Positions 6,924-16,014 of a stretch of 64,000 nt of DNA are shown piece after piece. Each line of letters opens with the position of its first letter. Positions within the stretch are counted from its first letter, which is position 1. The stretch spans positions 1-64,000 of the forward strand of contig CABVSR010000011.1 in NCBI GenBank assembly GCA_902500995.1, given 5' to 3'. Position numbers and translations under genes: made by a program. The stretch is from an uncultured Nitrospira sp. (GTDB lineage: Bacteria > Nitrospirota > Nitrospiria > Nitrospirales > Nitrospiraceae). The notes under the pieces were generated by a model. That model made no database searches, was not told the DNA's origin, and saw only the letters and a program-made list of their open reading frames with translations.

Positions 6924-9802
6924 CGGCCGGCTCCTGGTCGTGTCTCTGCCTGTCTCGCGCTGGCGTCCTGCTGCGCCCCTGCTTGATAGGCGTCGTTCAA
7001 CACCTGAGCGACATGTTTCACCGCGGCGCGCCCGCGCAGGCCGTTGTTGAGTTGAATCATGCAGGCCGGGCAGCTGGTGGCGACGGTGTCCGCGCCGCTC
7101 TGCTCGATGTTTCGCCGCTTCCGCTCGAACACCTTTTGTGATGTCTCGTAGTCCTTCACGAGATAGGTCCCTGCCCCGCCCGCGCAGCGGTCCGCATCGG
7201 TCATCTCCACATAGTCGGCACCCGGCACTTGTTTGAGCAATTGGCGCGGTTCTTTCGTGACGCCGGCCGCTCGAAGGTGGCAAGAAGAATGGTAGGTCAC
7301 CCGATGGCCCGAGCCTTCAGCCACGCCCATGGGCGGGTGCTCCTGTGAACGCGCGACAAACTCCGTAATGTGCACCACCTTTTTGGCCAGCGCATCCGCC
7401 GCCTGGCGCTCCGGCCCAGCCTCGAAAAACTTTCTGTATTCCTTGAGCATGAGCGTGCAGGAAGCGCAGCCCGTCACGACCTGATCATAACCGGCCAGGG
7501 ACTGCAGGTTGAACCGCGCGTTTTCTTTCACGAGGTCCACATGGCCGTACGTTTCGATCGGCGTTCCGGAACAGCGCTGCGGAGGAAGTTCGGGTTTCAC
7601 TTGATGTTTCCTCAGCACGCCGATCACCGCATCCCCCACCCCATCGTCGAAGTAGTTCGCGGCGCAGCCGTGGAAGTAGGCCACACGCGGACCGGCTGCG
7701 GATGGATCCGGTCGAGTAAGCTCGGGATACCGGTCGCGCAGATGCCGCGGGGCCAGCTTGGGCAGCACCATGTCGGCCGGCAACTTGGCGGTCGGGGCGA
7801 TGCGTTTCAACAGCGGCGCCGCCACACGTTCGAGTACCGCTCGCGGACCAGGCCGATCCCAGAAGCCTTGCGTCCTCGCCAGCAGTTTAAGCATCGCTTC
7901 AAATATCGGCAACCTGGCCTGGAGCGCAAACAGCCACCGACTTCCCTGATTCGGCTGTTCGGCACGCCGCTGGAGGATGAGCTCCGAGACATCGACACCG
8001 GCGGGACAAATCGTGCGGCAGGACTTGCAGTTCAAACAGGCTTCTACCACCCGCTTCGAATCGAGATAGGAATAATCCTTGGCCGTCACGATTTCGTACC
8101 AGCCGCGTGAGCTCATATCTTCCGACTGAAACACATCATACACGGGGCAGACGGAATTACATTTAGCGCAGGTGGCGCAGGACTTGGACAATCGCTGATA
8201 GTCGATATGGTCGGTGAACGGCGCATCGCTGATCTTGATGCCGGGGTTCATGACATTCGCCGGATCGAGGGTGCGCTTCACTTCCACGAACAGTTGATAG
8301 AGTTCCTCACCGAACATCTTGCGGACATACTCGGCGCGTACCCGCCCGTCACCATGCTCGCCGCAGATCGAGCCGCCGAAGCGCGATAAGACGGCCAGAT
8401 GGATCTCATGGTAGGCCTGCACCATCTTGTCGAAATCCTGCCGGTCATTCACATCGAGCAGCGGCGTGATGTGGGCATTGCCGTTTCCGATATGGCCGAA
8501 GATCGCCACCGGCACCTGCTGGCCTTCGAAGAAAGTTTCAAGGTAACGGATCAATTCGCTGATGCGTTCTGCGCGCACGACGACATCGTCGACGAAGTTG
8601 ATCGGCTTCTTCCGTGGATCGAACCGGTAGAGGGTCGGATACAACGCCTTTCTGGCTTTCCAGAGCTGCTCTCGCTGCTCCTTGTCGTAGGCGATGGTGG
8701 GATCGCCGCACAGCTGATACCGGCGGCAGATGGCGGCCATGTGATCGGCGCGTTCACGCAAGTCTGACTCGCCGTCGCCGCTGTCGAGTTCGGCCAGCAG
8801 AGTCGCGGCGGCATCGGCGGGAATCCCATGCGCGGCCCGGCCGATCAGGTTCAACGTGTTGGCGTCCATCACCTCCAGCGCGCTCGGGAGGAGGCTTAAC
8901 AGATGCGGCACCGCCTCCCCGACTTCCTCCAGCCGGCAGAAGTGGATCAAGGCCGTCAGCGTGCCTTGCGGCTTGGGCACAAGGCTGAGCGTCGCCTCAC
9001 TCACAATGCCCAGCGTGCCTTCGCTGCCGACGAACAATTTGGGCAGATCAAATAGGCCCTGGTTGAGCCCGTCGGCCAGGCCGAACAGATTGTAGCCGCA
9101 GCTGTTCTTGCTGACGGTCGGCTTCTTGCTGTCGATCAAGGCGCGTTGCCCTTGCACGAGATTCAGGATCGGCTTCAGGGTCGGATGAGCGGCAAGGAGC
9201 TGCGCCAGCCCCGGATCGTCCAATCCCATCGGTCTGGCAGCGAGCCACGCTCCCGAAGGCAGGCAAATCCGCAGTGCCCGCAGATTGTCTTTCACCGACC
9301 CGTAGATCAGCGTGTGGGGGCCCGCGGAATTGTTGGCCACCATCCCGCCCAATTTGCACATGTCGCCGCTGGAGGGGTCCGGCCCGAACAGCAGATTGCG
9401 GCGTCCTAGCTGCTTGTTCAACTCCGCCAGCACGATGCCCGGCTGTACCCGCGCCCACTGCTCCTCCTCGTTCAATTCGAGGATGCGATTCATCTTCGAC
9501 ACGTCGAGGATGATGCCGGAGCCGACCGCGGACCCGGTGAGATTGGTCCCGGCGGCGCGCGGCGTAAGGGGGATACCCCGCTCCACGGCAAACCGGACGA
9601 CGCTATCAATATCGGCTTCAGACTCGGCTAAAACCACGGCCTTGGGCGTCATCCGATAGATGCTGGCATCGACGGCATAGGCCGTCAGCGTAGGGACGTC
9701 GTCCTGGACCTTCGCATGTCCGAGGAGGTGCCGAAGATCTCTTGCGACGGCGGATGAGGTGTTGGGCAGGATGAGAGTCATAGGTGTGTGTACGCTGCCC
9801 AT
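6920..9802 (-). CDS. FAD-linked oxidase fused to Fe-S/CCG domains (D-lactate/glycolate dehydrogenase-like)
   Basis: About 960 residues, the layout of YdiJ/GlcD-GlcF fusions. Order: FAD_binding_4 domain (PKAVVLAESEADIDSVV, TPRAAGTNLTGSAVGSGII), FAD-oxidase C domain with FGHIGNGNAHITPLLD and GEHGDGRVRAEY, two 4Fe-4S clusters (CAKCNSVCPVYD near 545, CLNCKSCRTICPAG near 590), then two cysteine-rich CCG domains (HGCAANYFDD near 709, SCHLRAAG near 840, SCPACMIQL near 914). Such enzymes oxidise D-2-hydroxy acids and pass electrons through Fe-S centres to a membrane carrier. Start is uncertain: ATG at 9802 or ATG at 9781; neither has a clear SD, and the frame stays open far upstream into the divergent gene. 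The divergent neighbour is a 2-hydroxyacid dehydrogenase, consistent with glycolate or glyoxylate chemistry. Confidence 0.88.
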   Translation of the reverse strand: MGSVHTPMTLILPNTSSAVARDLRHLLGHAKVQDDVPTLTAYAVDASIYRMTPKAVVLAESEADIDSVVRFAVERGIPLTPRAAGTNLTGSAVGSGIILDVSKMNRILELNEEEQWARVQPGIVLAELNKQLGRRNLLFGPDPSSGDMCKLGGMVANNSAGPHTLIYGSVKDNLRALRICLPSGAWLAARPMGLDDPGLAQLLAAHPTLKPILNLVQGQRALIDSKKPTVSKNSCGYNLFGLADGLNQGLFDLPKLFVGSEGTLGIVSEATLSLVPKPQGTLTALIHFCRLEEVGEAVPHLLSLLPSALEVMDANTLNLIGRAAHGIPADAAATLLAELDSGDGESDLRERADHMAAICRRYQLCGDPTIAYDKEQREQLWKARKALYPTLYRFDPRKKPINFVDDVVVRAERISELIRYLETFFEGQQVPVAIFGHIGNGNAHITPLLDVNDRQDFDKMVQAYHEIHLAVLSRFGGSICGEHGDGRVRAEYVRKMFGEELYQLFVEVKRTLDPANVMNPGIKISDAPFTDHIDYQRLSKSCATCAKCNSVCPVYDVFQSEDMSSRGWYEIVTAKDYSYLDSKRVVEACLNCKSCRTICPAGVDVSELILQRRAEQPNQGSRWLFALQARLPIFEAMLKLLARTQGFWDRPGPRAVLERVAAPLLKRIAPTAKLPADMVLPKLAPRHLRDRYPELTRPDPSAAGPRVAYFHGCAANYFDDGVGDAVIGVLRKHQVKPELPPQRCSGTPIETYGHVDLVKENARFNLQSLAGYDQVVTGCASCTLMLKEYRKFFEAGPERQAADALAKKVVHITEFVARSQEHPPMGVAEGSGHRVTYHSSCHLRAAGVTKEPRQLLKQVPGADYVEMTDADRCAGGAGTYLVKDYETSQKVFERKRRNIEQSGADTVATSCPACMIQLNNGLRGRAAVKHVAQVLNDAYQAGAQQDASARQAETRPGAGR

Positions 9803-9805
9803 TCT

Positions 9806-9905
9806 AGCAGGATAGGGAAAAAGTCCGCCAGCATCGTTCTCGATACTCGTGAAGCGTGAATCGGATTCCGTAAAACGGAAGACTGGAGACGAACGATGGG
9901 TATGA
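9806..9905. repeat. Two repeat units in a divergent promoter gap, copy C
   Basis: The first part, AGCAGGATAGGGAAAAAGTC onward to about 9847, matches a segment after lptG (15784-15826). The second part holds CGTGAAGCGTGAATCG (9848-9863), a variant of the inverted-repeat word of copies A and B, followed by TTCCGTAAAACGGAA, a small perfect hairpin (TTCCGT-AAA-ACGGAA) at 9866-9880. The gap separates two divergently transcribed genes. Confidence 0.5.
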
Positions 9906-9993
9906 GGACGGCCTGCTCGCGTGACAGGAGGACAAGCCGGTTGTTGCCTGCCGCGCGATCCGCTAAGATGCGCGACAGTCCGGCGAGGCCCGC

Positions 9994-10959
9994 ATGTCTT
10001 CTCCCACACTGTATATTTCCCGCCTGCTCCCGGATCCGGTGATGCGCGCCGCACGGCGACAATTCCAATTACTGAACGATCCTCGCGATGCCTCGCCTTC
10101 GTGGGACACCGTGAAATCGGGCCTTCGCGATGCGGACGCCGCGATCTGCACCCTGACCGATCGGGTGGATGCCGCCTTGCTTGCCGAAGCAACGCGCCTC
10201 AAAATTCTGGCCAATTATGCCGTGGGGTATAACAACATCGACCTCGCGGCGGCGACGGCGCGCGGCATTGTGGTCACCAACACCCCCGATGTGTTGACCG
10301 ACTCCACGGCGGATCTGACCTGGGCGCTGCTCCTGGCGGTGGCGCGGCGCGTGGCGGAGGGAGATGCCTACGTGCGATCGGGAGACTGGTCGGGCTGGGC
10401 GCCGACTCAAATGTTGGGGACTGATGTGACGGACAAGACGCTGGGGATCGTCGGAATGGGCCGTATCGGTCAGGCTGTGGCCCAACGGGCGACCGGTTTC
10501 AACATGCGCATCCGGTACACCTCGCGTACCGCGACGGCGCTCGAAGGATTGCCTTCCCAATGGGAGCCGCGCGCACTTCCCGACCTGTTACAGGAAGCCG
10601 ATTTTGTGAGTCTGCATGTCCCGCTGAACAGCGCGACTCATCATTTGATCGGCGGGCGCCAGCTAGCCTTGATGAAACCCACGGCGTTTCTCATCAATAC
10701 GTCACGGGGACCGGTCATCGAAGAGGCCGCGCTGGTCGATGCGCTGCTTCAACGCCGACTGGCCGGTGCGGGACTCGACGTCTTCGAACAGGAACCGGCC
10801 TTTCATCCGAGCCTGCGCGAACTCAGGCAAGTCGTGCTCCTGCCCCATTTGGGATCCGCCACGCTGGCGACGAGGGTGCGCATGGGGATGATCTGTCTGG
10901 ATAATATTACGGCGGTGTTCGCGGGAAAACCGGCGCCGAATCAGGTCTCTCCCGCCTAG
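9994..10959 (+). CDS. D-2-hydroxyacid dehydrogenase, glyoxylate reductase-like
   Basis: NAD(P)-dependent D-isomer-specific 2-hydroxyacid dehydrogenase of 321 residues, full length. Seen: substrate domain motif NYAVGYNNID, Rossmann dinucleotide motif GIVGMGRIGQAVA, catalytic Arg in INTSRGPVI, Glu in DVFEQEP and His in LLPHLGSAT. The NYAVGYNNIDL and DVFEQEP signatures match the glyoxylate/hydroxypyruvate reductase branch (GyaR/GhrB-like). The likely role is reduction of glyoxylate to glycolate. It is divergent from the FAD/Fe-S dehydrogenase, which could reoxidise the product; this pairing is inference. Confidence 0.88.
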   Translation: MSSPTLYISRLLPDPVMRAARRQFQLLNDPRDASPSWDTVKSGLRDADAAICTLTDRVDAALLAEATRLKILANYAVGYNNIDLAAATARGIVVTNTPDVLTDSTADLTWALLLAVARRVAEGDAYVRSGDWSGWAPTQMLGTDVTDKTLGIVGMGRIGQAVAQRATGFNMRIRYTSRTATALEGLPSQWEPRALPDLLQEADFVSLHVPLNSATHHLIGGRQLALMKPTAFLINTSRGPVIEEAALVDALLQRRLAGAGLDVFEQEPAFHPSLRELRQVVLLPHLGSATLATRVRMGMICLDNITAVFAGKPAPNQVSPA

Positions 10960-10974
10960 CGAGATGAGCAACCC

Positions 10975-12897
10975 TTAGCGGCCGGCGATGGGCAGAGGAC
11001 TGGTCGGAGCGGGCGCGGGCATGTCCGGATGGGAAGCCCCGTTGGTCGATTGACTCCGCAGCGCTTCAACCCGGCGGGGCACGTCGTGGAACGAAGGGAT
11101 GGATTGATACATACCGAGCGCCCGCTCGCAAGCGCCGGTGTTTTCGTACAGGAGAGCGAGCTCATAGCGCACTAATTGCGCGTTGCCGCCCCGGCAGCGG
11201 GAGTCTGAGATCAGTTTCTCCAGCAATTGAATCGCCTGATCCGGGCGGCTCTGCTCCTTGCAGCAGAGCGCCATCATCAGGCAGGAATCCACGAAGAACC
11301 CCGAATCCTTCATCGAAAAAATGAACTCTTCCTTCGCTTCATCGAACAGACCCATGTCTTTATAGGCCATGCCCAGTGCGTAGCGGGTTTCCGCATCCAC
11401 CGGCTCCGCGACTGGAGCAGGCTGCACGACCGGCGGTGTCGGCGAAGGCGGGATAGCTGCGACAACCGGTGCTGGTTCGAGCGGAGGCGCAGAGGGAGCA
11501 ACAACCGGCGGCGCCACTTGCACAACCACCGGCTCGGGCACTGGAGGACGCACAGCGGCGGATTCCACCGGCGGCGCCGAAGTGCCCACGAGCCTGAAGG
11601 GCATCTCCGCTACCGGCTCTGGAGCCATGACCACCGGCTCGGGCTCTGGCTCTGGCGGTGGGACTTGAACCACCTCGACGATCGCTGCAACGGGTTCCGG
11701 CTCGAGAATCGACTCAGCATTGGGATCGAACGCGGGCGCGAGCTTTCTCGCGATGGCACTGCCCGGCGCCAAGGCCTGCACCTTTTCATAGAGCTCCGCC
11801 GGCAGCGTCGGCATGCCCGGCTCGGGATGCTCCAGCAAAATCTCCACCGCCCGGCCGAAATGCTGCGCCGCCGTGGCCGGATCACCCCTTTCCTGATACA
11901 GCTCGCCCAGCAATTCCAACATGGGAACGGACGCCGGTTCGACCTTGAGATAGTCGTTGATCAACGATTCGGCGATGCCATAGTCCTGCGCGCGCAGGGC
12001 CGCGCCGGCCAGGAACCGGTATTCCCCCAGGGCCACGACCAGATTGCCTTGTAGAAGATGCATCCTGGCCAGCAGTTGGCAAATCTCCGGATTGCCGGGC
12101 TCGCGGCTCAGCAACTGGGTCAACATGGCTTCGGCTCCGGCGTACTGCCCTTCTTCGATACGGCGCGTGGCTTCAGCCATCAGATCGCCGGCATCGCCGG
12201 GCTTGGCTGCCGCCGTCGACGGCTTGGCCGGGCGCGACACATTCAGCGGCGCACCTCCGCCTGTTTCGATCATGCCGGTGATTTCTTTGGCTTCGGCATT
12301 CTCGGGGTCCAACCGGAGGACGGCGGTATACATCGCCTTGGCTTGCTCGTACTGTTGCGCGGCAGATTGCTCGCGACCGAGCTGCAGATACATCCGCACC
12401 GCCTCATCCACGAGCCCTTCCTGCACGCAGAGTTCGGCCACGCGCAATTGGGCGTCCAGGTTCGACGGGTCCTGGGAGACGATCTTGCGGTAAATCTCCA
12501 GCGCTTCCTTGTTCCGGCCGTCCTTGACGTACTGTTTGCCCAGGGTGAGATAGTCCTGGACGGCGCTGCTCAGGAGTCCGCGTTCGGCGTTCAGATCGCC
12601 GAGATGGCGGTAGATTTCGATCCGGGTCGGATCAACCTTCAGGATTTTCTTGTAGGCGGCGATGGCCTTGAGAACGGAGCCTTCGGAGCGGAAGGCGCCG
12701 GCGGCTTGCATAAAAGCCGTGACGGCATCTCCGGTTGCGTTGCGTTTGAGCTGAAGATCGCCGATCGAATTGAAGATGGTGCCGTCGGCAGGCGCGTCGG
12801 TGGTCAGTTTGCGCCATTCGGCGATGGCGGCGTCATACTGCCCTTTGGACGCAAAGAGCTGCGCGTTCTGAAGTACTGTTCGACGGTCGACAGCCAA
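10975..12897 (-). CDS. TPR-repeat protein with proline-rich linker
   Basis: A 640-residue cytoplasmic protein with no signal peptide. Tetratricopeptide repeats fill residues 5-400 (for example AIAAYKKILKVDPTRIEIYRHLGDL, EALEIYRKIVSQDPSNLDAQLRVAEL). A Pro/Val/Glu-rich low-complexity linker covers about 400-500, and a second TPR block with YALGMAYKDMGLFDEAKEEF follows. TPR proteins are scaffolds, so a specific role cannot be given. The start codon is TTG, eight bases after GGGGAG; no ATG is available upstream. It converges with the reductase gene, 15 bases apart. Confidence 0.8.
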   Translation of the reverse strand: MAVDRRTVLQNAQLFASKGQYDAAIAEWRKLTTDAPADGTIFNSIGDLQLKRNATGDAVTAFMQAAGAFRSEGSVLKAIAAYKKILKVDPTRIEIYRHLGDLNAERGLLSSAVQDYLTLGKQYVKDGRNKEALEIYRKIVSQDPSNLDAQLRVAELCVQEGLVDEAVRMYLQLGREQSAAQQYEQAKAMYTAVLRLDPENAEAKEITGMIETGGGAPLNVSRPAKPSTAAAKPGDAGDLMAEATRRIEEGQYAGAEAMLTQLLSREPGNPEICQLLARMHLLQGNLVVALGEYRFLAGAALRAQDYGIAESLINDYLKVEPASVPMLELLGELYQERGDPATAAQHFGRAVEILLEHPEPGMPTLPAELYEKVQALAPGSAIARKLAPAFDPNAESILEPEPVAAIVEVVQVPPPEPEPEPVVMAPEPVAEMPFRLVGTSAPPVESAAVRPPVPEPVVVQVAPPVVAPSAPPLEPAPVVAAIPPSPTPPVVQPAPVAEPVDAETRYALGMAYKDMGLFDEAKEEFIFSMKDSGFFVDSCLMMALCCKEQSRPDQAIQLLEKLISDSRCRGGNAQLVRYELALLYENTGACERALGMYQSIPSFHDVPRRVEALRSQSTNGASHPDMPAPAPTSPLPIAGR

Positions 12898-13020
12898 GGA
12901 GACTCCCCACCCGACGTTGAGAGTCCACGCTAACAGTCAACCTCTGTCTTGTCAAACAAATGGATAAAAGACCGACATCGCAAACGCGGCGTCCAGAGCG
13001 GGTGTTCGGCGGAGAAACCG

Positions 13021-13049
13021 GCGGCCCCTCGATACAGCAGAGGGGCCGC
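13021..13049 (-). terminator. Terminator hairpin after the cold-shock gene
   Basis: GCGGCCCCTC and GAGGGGCCGC form a perfect 10-bp GC-rich stem with a nine-base loop, 26 bases beyond the stop of the cold-shock gene. No strong T-run follows, so termination may be weak or assisted. Confidence 0.6.
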
Positions 13050-13074
13050 GGATTACGTATGACTCCGGCCTGAA

Positions 13075-13293
13075 TCAGTTGGCCGGCGCAAGATCCTTCA
13101 ACACATTCGCCGCTTGCGGCCCCTTGGCGCCCTGGACGATGTCGAACTCCACGTTCTCGCCTTCCTTCAAGGTCTTGAACCCATCGCCCTGCAGCGCGGA
13201 GTAATGCACGAAGACGTCGTCTCCGCCATCGAGTCGGATAAATCCGAACCCTTTACGATCATTGAACCACTTGACGGTGCCCTTCGTTTTCAT
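13075..13293 (-). CDS. Cold-shock protein, CspA family
   Basis: Single cold-shock domain of 72 residues. RNP1 (KGFGFIRLD) and RNP2 (DVFVHYSAL) are intact, with the N-terminal [15 protein letters not shown] signature. These proteins bind single-stranded RNA or DNA and melt structure; not all are cold-induced. A strong SD, AAAAGGAGG, lies seven bases from the ATG. The divergent lptF promoter lies about 240 bases away, leaving room for a long leader, which I could not resolve into known cold-shock elements. Confidence 0.95.
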   Translation of the reverse strand: MKTKGTVKWFNDRKGFGFIRLDGGDDVFVHYSALQGDGFKTLKEGENVEFDIVQGAKGPQAANVLKDLAPAN

Positions 13294-13534
13294 ACGATCC
13301 TCCTTTTCTCAACGCACGGACATAAAGAGCGCATCAGCTCGCTGGCTGAGTCGCATGGCATGGGATGATGACGATAAAAAGGAGAAACAACAGCGACGAG
13401 CGCGGCAGCTCTTGCGGGGGCGTTCAGACAAAATTCAACCCGAACCATCTTGACCTGCTGAAAAGTGCGCAGCGATGTACCATGGGGTGCAAGGCTTGTC
13501 AAGCGGATCTTTTGGCCCTGGCCGATCTGATCTG
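13294..13534. other. Divergent spacer between csp and lptF
   Basis: With the promoter and leader that follow, this is a gap of about 310 bases without a gene. The left half should hold the cold-shock gene leader. No clear minus-strand promoter or known RNA structure was recognised. Confidence 0.4.
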
Positions 13535-13563
13535 TTTACAACCCACGCAGACTCTTCTATAGT
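13535..13563 (+). promoter_or_regulatory. Sigma70 promoter of lptFG
   Basis: TTTACA, exactly 17 bases, TATAGT. Transcription would begin near 13570, leaving a leader of about 34 bases to the GTG at 13604. This argues against any start codon upstream of 13570. Confidence 0.7.
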
Positions 13564-13603
13564 GCAGCAACCAATCTTCCGATGTAGGACCCCGACCGTC
13601 CCC

Positions 13604-14689
13604 GTGCTGCACACCATCCTCGATCGGTACATCTTTCGCGAATTGCTCTCGCCCTTCTGCATCAGCCTGGGCGCGCTCTGCTTCGTGATGCTCACGAAAG
13701 AGTTGCTCCGCTTGGTCGAGCTGCTGGTCACCAAGGGCATCGGCTTTCTGTCCGTCTTGAAGGTCTTCGCTCACTTACTACCTTCGTTCCTCGTCCTCAC
13801 CCTGCCCATCGCCGGAATCATCGCCTCGATTACGGCCTTCGGCCGGCTGTCGCTGGATAAAGAACTGGTGGCCATGCGCGCCGCCGGCTTCAGCCTGTTA
13901 CGTCTGTCCCAATCGGTCTTTCTGTTTGCGGCCCTCGTCTGCGGACTCACGCTCATGATGGCGCAATACGGGCAGCCGTGGAGCAACGTGAATCTGAAAA
14001 AGGTGGCTCTCAATCTTTTGCGCGACGAACTGGTCCTGGAACTCGACCGCGGCGTGTTCAACGAAGCCATTCCCAAAATGGTGATCTACGTACCCGATGC
14101 CCAGGAGGGACAGGACAACCGCGGCATTTTCGTGGCGGATGAACGGAACCCGGCCGACCCGCGCATCATCGTCGCGCAGCAATACCAGGTCATGACCGAT
14201 TCAGCGAGCAGCCAGGTGGCGCTGCGGCTGATGAACGGTGTGATCCACAGCCGCCCTCAAGCCCCTGAGGAATATCAGAAGATTTCGTTTGCGGCCTACG
14301 ATCTCAAATTGAGCATCAACGCAAGCCTCTACGGCGCCGAAGAACGCACACCGATCGACGTGATTCGCGCGAAGCTGGACAGTTCGAACTGGACGGACAC
14401 CAATGCCTTGCGGCGGCTCATGGAATATTATAAAGACCTGGCGTTTCCGGCCGCGTCGCTCGTCTTCTGCATTCTGGGCGTGCCGGTCGGGATTGTGTCC
14501 AAACGCTCCGGCAGCATCGGCGGATTTGCCGTCGGCGTGCTCGTCGTGATCGCCTACTACGTCATCAATGTCGCCTGCGAGTTCTTGGTGACCACGCTCT
14601 GGATCTCCCCCTTCGCGGGCGCCTGGCTTCCCAACGTCATCTTCACGATCGTGACGATTCTGTGGTTTTATCGCGTGAGCCGGCAATAA
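13604..14689 (+). CDS. lptF: LPS export ABC transporter permease LptF
   Basis: YjgP/YjgQ-family permease, one half of the LptFG inner-membrane channel that extracts lipopolysaccharide with LptB and passes it to LptC/LptA. It has six transmembrane segments: three at the N-terminus (TILDRYIFRELLSPF start, then FLVLTLPIAGIIASITAFGRL), a periplasmic beta-jellyroll in the middle, and three at the C-terminus (LVFCILGVPVGIVSKRSGS is typical). The in-frame ATG at 13475 lies upstream of the promoter, so I use the GTG that gives MLHTILDRYIFREL, the normal family N-terminus. Length is 361 residues. lptG follows after four bases. Confidence 0.88.
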   Translation: MLHTILDRYIFRELLSPFCISLGALCFVMLTKELLRLVELLVTKGIGFLSVLKVFAHLLPSFLVLTLPIAGIIASITAFGRLSLDKELVAMRAAGFSLLRLSQSVFLFAALVCGLTLMMAQYGQPWSNVNLKKVALNLLRDELVLELDRGVFNEAIPKMVIYVPDAQEGQDNRGIFVADERNPADPRIIVAQQYQVMTDSASSQVALRLMNGVIHSRPQAPEEYQKISFAAYDLKLSINASLYGAEERTPIDVIRAKLDSSNWTDTNALRRLMEYYKDLAFPAASLVFCILGVPVGIVSKRSGSIGGFAVGVLVVIAYYVINVACEFLVTTLWISPFAGAWLPNVIFTIVTILWFYRVSRQ

Positions 14690-14693
14690 CGCT

Positions 14694-15785
14694 ATGAACA
14701 TTCTGTTCCGTTACATGCTGCGAGAGTATGTGAAGATTTTCGGCATGTGCTTTTCCGGGCTCATGACGATTTATCTCGTCATCGATTTTTTTGAGAAGGT
14801 GCGCCGTTTTCTGCGGTATGACGCCCATGCGCTCGACGTGCTGGCCTACTTCGTGCTCAAGATGCCGGCCATCTCCTACCAGATTGCTCCGCTGGCCGTG
14901 TTGATGGCGACCCTGCTGACGATCGGCCTGCTCTCGCGCAGCCACGAAATCACGGCCATGCGCAGCTGCGGCATCAGTCTCTATTGGATTACCTCCCCGT
15001 TTATTTTTCTGGGGGCGGTGCTGGCAATGGTGCTGTTCCTCTTTAGTTCTACCGTCATTCCACTCGCCCTGGCGAAGGCCGAACAGATCAAGACGACGCA
15101 GATCGAGAAACGCGTTACGCCGGTCTCATTGAAAGCGGCACAGCCATGGGTGAGCCTCGGCGGTCAGACCCTGATGAACATCGACACGATCGATCCCGGT
15201 GGCGCCGTGTTGCGCACGATTCGGCTCTACCGATTGAGCCCCACCTTTGAATTGGAAGAAATCGCGGAGGCCAAGCGCGCCGTCTATTCTTCCCAGGGTT
15301 GGGCCTTGCAGGATGGCATGACACGCTCCTTCCATCCCGACGGGACCGTGACGGTGAGCAGTTTCGCGACGCAACCGCTGGCGCTGCCACACATTCCCGA
15401 CGACTTCACCACCTGGGCCGAACTGGACTCAGAAACTATGACCCTCCGCGAGATTCGCGCCTATGTCGATCGCCTTCACCTGGGCGGCACGATGCTCCCC
15501 CGGTTGTTGACGGATTATTACGGCCGGATCGCCTTTCCCTGCGTCACGCTCATCATGGTGATTGTCGGCATCGCCTTGAGCCTTCGCCGCACGGGCGTCC
15601 GTGGAAGCGGGATGGCCATGGGCATCGGCCAGGCGATGGCCGTAGGGTTCTTCTACTGGTCCGCACACTCCGTCGCCATTGCGCTGGGCCGCGGCGGCGC
15701 GCTGTCTCCCATGCTGGCCGGATGGATGGCGAATATGGTGTTCCTGACGTTCGGGTTGTACTTGCTCATGAAGGTGCGCTACTAG
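14694..15785 (+). CDS. lptG: LPS export ABC transporter permease LptG
   Basis: Second YjgP/YjgQ-family permease, 363 residues, partner of LptF. It begins MNILFRYMLREYVKIFGMCF, the usual first helix, has TM2-3 around IAPLAVLMATLLTIGLLSRSHEITAMRSCG (the conserved E-x-TAMR-x-G loop), a periplasmic jellyroll domain, and C-terminal helices with LIMVIVGIALSLRRTGVRGSGMAMG. It is four bases downstream of lptF and surely co-transcribed. lptABC are not in the window. Confidence 0.9.
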   Translation: MNILFRYMLREYVKIFGMCFSGLMTIYLVIDFFEKVRRFLRYDAHALDVLAYFVLKMPAISYQIAPLAVLMATLLTIGLLSRSHEITAMRSCGISLYWITSPFIFLGAVLAMVLFLFSSTVIPLALAKAEQIKTTQIEKRVTPVSLKAAQPWVSLGGQTLMNIDTIDPGGAVLRTIRLYRLSPTFELEEIAEAKRAVYSSQGWALQDGMTRSFHPDGTVTVSSFATQPLALPHIPDDFTTWAELDSETMTLREIRAYVDRLHLGGTMLPRLLTDYYGRIAFPCVTLIMVIVGIALSLRRTGVRGSGMAMGIGQAMAVGFFYWSAHSVAIALGRGGALSPMLAGWMANMVFLTFGLYLLMKVRY

Positions 15786-15826
15786 CAGGATGCTCAAACA
15801 GTCCGCCGGCGGCGTTCTCGCATCGT
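15784..15826. repeat. Dispersed repeat copy after lptG
   Basis: AGCAGGATGCTCAAACAGTC and the bases that follow up to the CGTTCTCGCATCG word match the segment at 9806-9847 with a few substitutions. It starts inside the lptG stop codon. Confidence 0.5.
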
Positions 15827-15941
15827 TCAGGTCTTCACGCACCCTGTGCGCGTATTCGCGACCACCACGTGTGTTCGCAGCATACTGGATACCTGATGTG
15901 GCAGAGCGGGCTGCGATCCACGAGCGAGCAGTCCTTCAGCA

Positions 15942-15970
15942 TTGACTGTGACGCCACCGTGCGGTAAGTA
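15942..15970 (+). promoter_or_regulatory. Sigma70 promoter upstream of fabF
   Basis: TTGACT, 17 bases, TAAGTA, ending 44 bases before the fabF ATG. The -35 is strong and the -10 moderate. It suggests that fabF-acp-lpxD can be transcribed apart from lptFG. Confidence 0.5.
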
Positions 15971-16014
15971 GACAGGCCGCCCACATCACCATCACGCGGC
16001 AGCGAGAGGGTTTC

